Source: an uncultured Alistipes sp.
GTDB taxonomy: Bacteria; Bacteroidota; Bacteroidia; Bacteroidales; Rikenellaceae
Assembly: GCA_934754975.1 (NCBI GenBank)
Contig: CAKVKI010000094.1
Coordinates: forward strand, 1-9,195
Length of the DNA stretch: 9,195 bases
Reading direction: 5' to 3'
This document shows, in pieces, positions 5,608 through 9,195 of the stretch. Within the stretch, counting starts at the first letter, position 1. The number at the start of each line of letters is the position of its first letter. The translations under genes and the position numbers were made by a program. The notes beneath the pieces were generated by a model. It worked only from the letters and a program-made list of their open reading frames with translations. It made no database searches and was not told the origin of the DNA.

Positions 5608-6063
5608 ATGGAAAAGCAGTTTTGTTTCAACTACGAGCATTATGCGGCCCTTGCCGAGCTGTCCGATGCAGACCGTGAGCTGGTTCGGGAGGCCGAACGG
5701 GCCACGGCGAACGCCAATGCGCCCTATTCGAAGTTCCGGGTGGGGGCGGCCGCGCGGCTGCGCAGCGGAAAAATCCTCTACGGAAGCAATTTCGAGAGCG
5801 AGGTCTATCCCGCGGGACTTTGCGCCGAGCGGACGCTGATGTTTTATGCGCAGGCCAATTATGCCGACGATCCGATCGAGACGCTGGCGATCGCTTCCGA
5901 TCCTTCGGAGCGCGAATGTTATCCCTGCGGCCAGTGCCGTCAGGTGATGGTCGACGTCGAACGCCGCCAGGGTGCGCCCATGCGGGTCATCATGAGCGGC
6001 AGCGGCACGGCGACGGTCGTCGATTCGGCGGCGCGGCTGCTGCCCTTCACGTTCGTACTCTGA
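5608..6063 (+). CDS. cdd: Cytidine deaminase
   Basis: A 151-residue homotetrameric-type cytidine deaminase, which converts cytidine and deoxycytidine to uridine and deoxyuridine in pyrimidine salvage. Residues 38-48 (NAPYSKFRVGA) and 60-76 (SNFESEVYPAGLCAERT) are family signatures. The zinc ligands are Cys72, Cys107 and Cys110 (CAE and PCGQC), and Glu74 is the proton shuttle. The N-terminus is about 20 residues longer than the shortest bacterial forms, which is common in Bacteroidetes. The gene has its own -7 box at 5570-5577 and an unusually strong ribosome binding site. It is separated from the upstream gene by a hairpin and from the downstream gene by about 100 bp, so it is probably a single-gene unit or the head of the following cluster. 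Confidence 0.96.
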   Translation: MEKQFCFNYEHYAALAELSDADRELVREAERATANANAPYSKFRVGAAARLRSGKILYGSNFESEVYPAGLCAERTLMFYAQANYADDPIETLAIASDPSERECYPCGQCRQVMVDVERRQGAPMRVIMSGSGTATVVDSAARLLPFTFVL

Positions 6064-6165
6064 CCCGCTGTCTGTTTTTTGAGATACCGACTTCGGCGGA
6101 GCGGCCGGCCGACGGCGGAGAAACGGTGCGTTGAAGTGCAGGCCGCTTTTAGAAATACCCGAAAA

Positions 6166-6852
6166 ATGTTCACTCCCGAAGACATCCTCTACGAAGACAA
6201 TCACCTGCTGATCGTCAATAAACGCTGCGGCGATCTGGTGCAGCCCGATCCGTCGGGCGAAAGTGCGCTCGAAGACCAGATAAAGGCCTTTGTCAAACGC
6301 CGCGACGCCAAGCCCGGCGACGTGTTCCTCGGCGTGGTACACCGCATCGACCGCCCGGTGAGCGGCGCGGTGCTGTTCGCCAAGACTTCGAAGGCCCTGA
6401 CGCGGCTCAACGAAATGATCCGCGAGGGCCGCATCCGCAAGGTTTACTGGGCCTTGACCGAACAGACGCCCGACCCCGAAAGCGGCGAACTGCGCCACTA
6501 CATCCTGCGCGACGCCCGTACGAACCGCTCGCGGGCCTGCGACGGGCCGAAGCCCGGAGCCAAGGAGGCGCGCCTGCGTTATGAGACGCTGGGGGCGGGG
6601 ACCAATTATACGCTCGTCGAAGTGGAACTGCTGACGGGACGCCATCACCAGATCCGCGCCCAGCTCTCGAAGATCGGGTGTCCGATCCGCGGCGATTTGA
6701 AGTACGGCGCAAGGCGTTCGCTGCCCGGCGGCGGCATCTCGCTCCATTCGCGGCGGGTCGAGTTCGAACACCCCGTGCGCAGGGAACCCGTGAGCGTCAC
6801 GGCTCCCGCGCCTGCGGACGACAACCTGTGGGCTTATTTCGAAACCCGTTAA
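6166..6852 (+). CDS. RluA-family RNA pseudouridine synthase
   Basis: A 228-residue stand-alone catalytic domain without an N-terminal S4 domain. It isomerises uridine to pseudouridine in rRNA or tRNA; the target is not predictable. The start ILYEDNHLLIVNKRCGDLVQPD (7-28) matches motif I of the family. The catalytic Asp is Asp62 in HRIDRPVSG (60-68), and LLTGRHHQIRAQLSKIGCPI (155-174) is the conserved C-terminal motif. HRIDRPVSG differs from the more common HRLDxxTSG but keeps the essential residues. The ATG at 6166 is chosen because it begins the motif I strand and follows CCCGAAAA; the in-frame ATG at 6079 adds 29 unlike residues. No clear promoter was found in 6064-6165. dtd starts 15 bp downstream. 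Confidence 0.93.
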   Translation: MFTPEDILYEDNHLLIVNKRCGDLVQPDPSGESALEDQIKAFVKRRDAKPGDVFLGVVHRIDRPVSGAVLFAKTSKALTRLNEMIREGRIRKVYWALTEQTPDPESGELRHYILRDARTNRSRACDGPKPGAKEARLRYETLGAGTNYTLVEVELLTGRHHQIRAQLSKIGCPIRGDLKYGARRSLPGGGISLHSRRVEFEHPVRREPVSVTAPAPADDNLWAYFETR

Positions 6853-6867
6853 TTTTCCGAAAAAAAT

Positions 6868-7323
6868 ATGCGATTACTGATTCAGCGCGTGAAGAACGCT
6901 TCCGTCAGCGTCGGCGGCGACGAGCTGTCCCGGATCGGGCAGGGCCTGCTGGCGCTGGTCGGCGTGGGCGCGGACGACACGGAGGAAGATATGGAGTACC
7001 TGGCGGGCAAGCTGGTCCGTCTGCGGATTTTCGACGACGGGCAAGGGGTGATGAACCTCGACGTGCGGCAGGCCGGCGGCGAAGTGCTGGTGGTGAGCCA
7101 GTTCACGCTGCAGGCTTCGACCCGCAAGGGCAACCGCCCGTCGTACGTCAGGGCGGCTCCCGAAGCCGTTTCGCGTCCGATGTACGAGCGTTTCACGGCC
7201 CGCGTGGCCGAGCTGCTGGACCGGGAGGTGCCGACGGGGGAGTTCGGCGCCGACATGCAGGTGGCGCTGGTGAACGACGGTCCGGTGACCATCTGGATAG
7301 ATTCCAAAATGAGGGATTGTTAA
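6868..7323 (+). CDS. dtd: D-aminoacyl-tRNA deacylase
   Basis: A 151-residue protein of normal length for Dtd, which cleaves D-amino acids (and glycine mischarged on tRNA-Ala) from tRNA in the cytoplasm, a translation proofreading step. The start MRLLIQRVKNASVSV is characteristic. The catalytic-site motif SQFTLQ is at residues 77-82, and the cross-subunit motif NDGPVTIWIDS is at 136-146, with Gly138-Pro139 as the known Gly-cisPro pair. The C-terminus KMRDC is unremarkable. The gene lies 15 bp after the pseudouridine synthase and 11 bp before the nuclease gene. All three have A-rich start regions, which supports one operon. Confidence 0.96.
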   Translation: MRLLIQRVKNASVSVGGDELSRIGQGLLALVGVGADDTEEDMEYLAGKLVRLRIFDDGQGVMNLDVRQAGGEVLVVSQFTLQASTRKGNRPSYVRAAPEAVSRPMYERFTARVAELLDREVPTGEFGADMQVALVNDGPVTIWIDSKMRDC

Positions 7324-7334
7324 CCGAAAAATAT

Positions 7335-8861
7335 ATGATGAAAAGATCTTTGATTATTTTGCTGGCCGGATTTTCCGCGGCTTTCGCCTCCTGCGGAAAC
7401 GACGGCCCGGAGAAGGGGGACAACTGGTTCCTCCGGCCCGAAGCGGTGGTTTCGGGAACGACGGCGGAGGTCTCCTGCCGCACGAAATTCGCCGACGGCG
7501 TGCTGACCGAGAGCGGCGCGGGGTTCGTTTATACGCGGATCGGAGCTGCGGACGGCTATTTCGACGCCGAGCCGGTGGAGGTGAGCGGGAATGCGCTTTC
7601 GTGCCGCCTGAGCGACCTCGAACCCGAAACCGACTACCTTGTGTACGCTTATCTGGAGCTGGGCGGCGCAGGGCGCATGCAGAGCGAATCGGTCTCCTTC
7701 CGGACCGGAAAGGGAAGCGATCCGGGGAATGCGCCGGTATTCGGACAGCCCGCCTATTCGGAAGTGACCTCCTCTTCCGCGACGGTGAGCTGTACGTTCG
7801 CCTATCAGGGCGCGGAGCCTGTTTCCGAGGTCTATTTCCTCTACGGGACGGGCGGCGTCTCCAAACGCGAAGCCGTGGGGAAGGAGCCCGGCGCGAAGAG
7901 CGTGCGGCTTTCGGGGCTGGACGCTTCGACGGACTACACGTTCTGCCTGTGCGTCGCTGCGGGCGGAAAGACCTATAAAAGCGGAGAGGCGGCCTTTACG
8001 ACCGATGCGGGCGACGGTCCCGGTCCCGGTCCGAATCCGGGGCTGACGAAGTTTTCGGGCTGGCCCGAACTGCCCGTCGAGGTGAAGAGCGGCGATTACC
8101 ATTACGCCTACCATACGATCAGCGACTTCAAGGTCGGAAACTACAACGCCCGCAACTACACGGTATGCTACAGCGCCGAGAATCACGGTCCCGTATGGGT
8201 GGCCGCGCCGCTGCACAACTGTTATGTGACCACGAGCGGGAACCGAAGCTACAGCCAGGACCCGGATATCCCGTCGGGCATACAGCCGGCGTCGAAAACC
8301 ATCGCCGGTTCCTACAACAAGGGCCATATGCTGGGCAACCGCGAACGTTCGAAAACGGCCGTCATGCGCAAGCAGGTTTGTTATTACACCAATATCGCGC
8401 CCCAGCACAGCGGGACGTTCAATACGGGCGGCGGCGCGTGGAACAACCTCGAAGACGTGATCGACAAGTATTGGGACGCGACCAAGAATTCCAGTGTCGG
8501 CGATACGCTTTATGTGGTCGTCGGGGCTTACTACAAGACGTGGACCGACTCGTACGGCAATACGGCTTCGCCCAAAAAGACCGCTTTCGGCGGTCAGCAG
8601 GCGGGCATTCCGACCATGTTCTACTACGCCATGCTGCGCACGAAGAACGCCAGGTCCGGCAAATCGGTGCTTCAGTGTTCGCGCGAGGAGCTGCAGTGCG
8701 CGGCCTTCGTGATGAGCCACGCCATGGAGAAGGGGCACAAACCTTCGCGCAGCGATATGCGCAGCGTTGCGGAGGTCGAGCGGCTGAGCGGGTTCCAGTT
8801 CTTTACCAACGTGCCCAATGCGCCCAAAGATACCTATAACCCTTCGGACTGGGGATTGTAG
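7335..8861 (+). CDS. Surface lipoprotein with two FN3-like domains and a DNA/RNA non-specific endonuclease domain
   Basis: A 508-residue exported nuclease. The signal peptide ends FASC, with Cys20 as the acylation site. Residues 30-125 and 133-224 are FN3/Ig-like, each with the late motif LxxLxxxTDY. The linker [11 protein letters not shown] (227-237) leads to an endonuclease G / Serratia-nuclease-type domain (about 245-500). His331 in NKGH corresponds to the catalytic His of DRGH, Asn353 in YTNIAPQ to the second conserved Asn, and Asn363 and Glu373 to the metal-binding Asn and active-site Glu. The family cuts DNA and RNA with Mg2+. Departures are NKGH for DRGH and two extra residues ([11 protein letters not shown]) between Asn363 and Glu373. 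It probably degrades extracellular nucleic acid at the cell surface. The first of two adjacent ATGs (7335, 7338) is used; either keeps the signal peptide. Confidence 0.9.
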   Translation: MMKRSLIILLAGFSAAFASCGNDGPEKGDNWFLRPEAVVSGTTAEVSCRTKFADGVLTESGAGFVYTRIGAADGYFDAEPVEVSGNALSCRLSDLEPETDYLVYAYLELGGAGRMQSESVSFRTGKGSDPGNAPVFGQPAYSEVTSSSATVSCTFAYQGAEPVSEVYFLYGTGGVSKREAVGKEPGAKSVRLSGLDASTDYTFCLCVAAGGKTYKSGEAAFTTDAGDGPGPGPNPGLTKFSGWPELPVEVKSGDYHYAYHTISDFKVGNYNARNYTVCYSAENHGPVWVAAPLHNCYVTTSGNRSYSQDPDIPSGIQPASKTIAGSYNKGHMLGNRERSKTAVMRKQVCYYTNIAPQHSGTFNTGGGAWNNLEDVIDKYWDATKNSSVGDTLYVVVGAYYKTWTDSYGNTASPKKTAFGGQQAGIPTMFYYAMLRTKNARSGKSVLQCSREELQCAAFVMSHAMEKGHKPSRSDMRSVAEVERLSGFQFFTNVPNAPKDTYNPSDWGL

Positions 8862-8863
8862 CG

Positions 8864-9195
8864 ATGTATGCGTGGGGCGATAACAGGCGGTTCAACTCCT
8901 ATTCGGGGTATTTTCGCCGCATGTTCGGCTGCCGCGTGCAGAAACTGTCGGTGGACGCCGGGTTCACGTGTCCCAACCGGGACGGAACGATAAGCGGGGG
9001 AGGATGTACGTTCTGCAACAACGGGGCGTTCACTCCCTCGTACTGCATGCCGGCCAAGGGGGTGCGGCGGCAGATCGAGGAGGGGATCGAGTTCCACCGC
9101 AGGCGTTACCGCACGGCGTCGCGCTACCTGGTCTATTTCCAGTCGTTTTCGAACACCTATGCGCCGCTGGAGCGGCTGAAGGAGGTGTACGGCGA
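8864..9195 (+). CDS. TIGR01212/YhcC-type radical SAM protein, 3' end cut off by the window
   Basis: Only the first 110 codons are present. The start [20 protein letters not shown] (9-28) and the segment from Phe34 to Cys51 (FTCPNRDG...GGCTFC) are the signature of this family. Cys36, Cys48 and Cys51 give a C-x11-C-x2-C arrangement in place of the usual CX3CX2C, as expected for YhcC-like proteins, which bind a [4Fe-4S] cluster and [20 protein letters not shown] (104 in the family is usually the next strand; here about residues 89-105) continues the barrel. The biological substrate of the family is not firmly known to me. The ATG follows the nuclease stop by two bases, so translation is probably coupled. 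Confidence 0.9.
   Translation, partial: MYAWGDNRRFNSYSGYFRRMFGCRVQKLSVDAGFTCPNRDGTISGGGCTFCNNGAFTPSYCMPAKGVRRQIEEGIEFHRRRYRTASRYLVYFQSFSNTYAPLERLKEVYG

Noticed and set aside
6064..6165. Promoter or terminator between cdd and the pseudouridine synthase
   Set aside because: A T-run at 6073-6078 and a GGCCGGCC palindrome are present, but there is no TAnnTTTG box and no stem followed by T-run, so nothing could be supported.
6678..7334. Upstream extension of the nuclease gene from 6678
   Set aside because: It overlaps all of dtd and the end of the pseudouridine synthase, and would bury the signal peptide that starts at 7335.

Overview
The window is typical chromosomal DNA of a GC-rich member of the Bacteroidales, most likely Alistipes or a close relative in the Rikenellaceae. 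That assignment is inferred from the gene families, the lipoprotein signals, the TAnnTTTG-type -7 promoter boxes, the A-rich rather than Shine-Dalgarno start regions and the high GC content. No rRNA, tRNA, insertion sequence, phage gene or CRISPR array was seen.

Layout. A metallo-beta-lactamase-fold hydrolase runs off the left edge on the minus strand (1-426). It is divergent from a plus-strand pair: a secreted alpha/beta-hydrolase esterase (597-1421) and a lipoprotein with a C-terminal membrane helix (1440-2579). A 322-bp gap follows (2580-2901). Its right half holds three tandem copies of a 60-bp unit, each made of a bulged palindrome and a Bacteroidetes promoter. The last copy lies just before rlmD (2902-4311), the 23S rRNA m5U methyltransferase, which overlaps a VOC/glyoxalase-fold gene (4308-4697). 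A periplasmic SIMPL-domain protein (4775-5461) ends at a long hairpin. Cytidine deaminase (5608-6063) follows with its own promoter and an unusually strong Shine-Dalgarno sequence. From 6166 to the right edge is a tightly packed set, probably one operon: an RluA-type pseudouridine synthase, dtd (D-aminoacyl-tRNA deacylase), a surface lipoprotein with two FN3-like domains and an endonuclease G-type nuclease domain, and the start of a TIGR01212/YhcC-type radical SAM protein that runs off the right edge.

How the genes work together. Three genes serve RNA modification or translation quality (rlmD, the pseudouridine synthase and dtd). The surface nuclease and cytidine deaminase could both feed nucleotide salvage, but that link is only an inference.

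The most unusual signal is the triple repeat upstream of rlmD. Copies 1 and 3 are identical over 50 bp. Copy 2 differs in sequence, yet four base pairs of its palindrome have changed on both sides so that pairing is kept, and the same T stays bulged. This argues that the paired structure itself is, or was, under selection.
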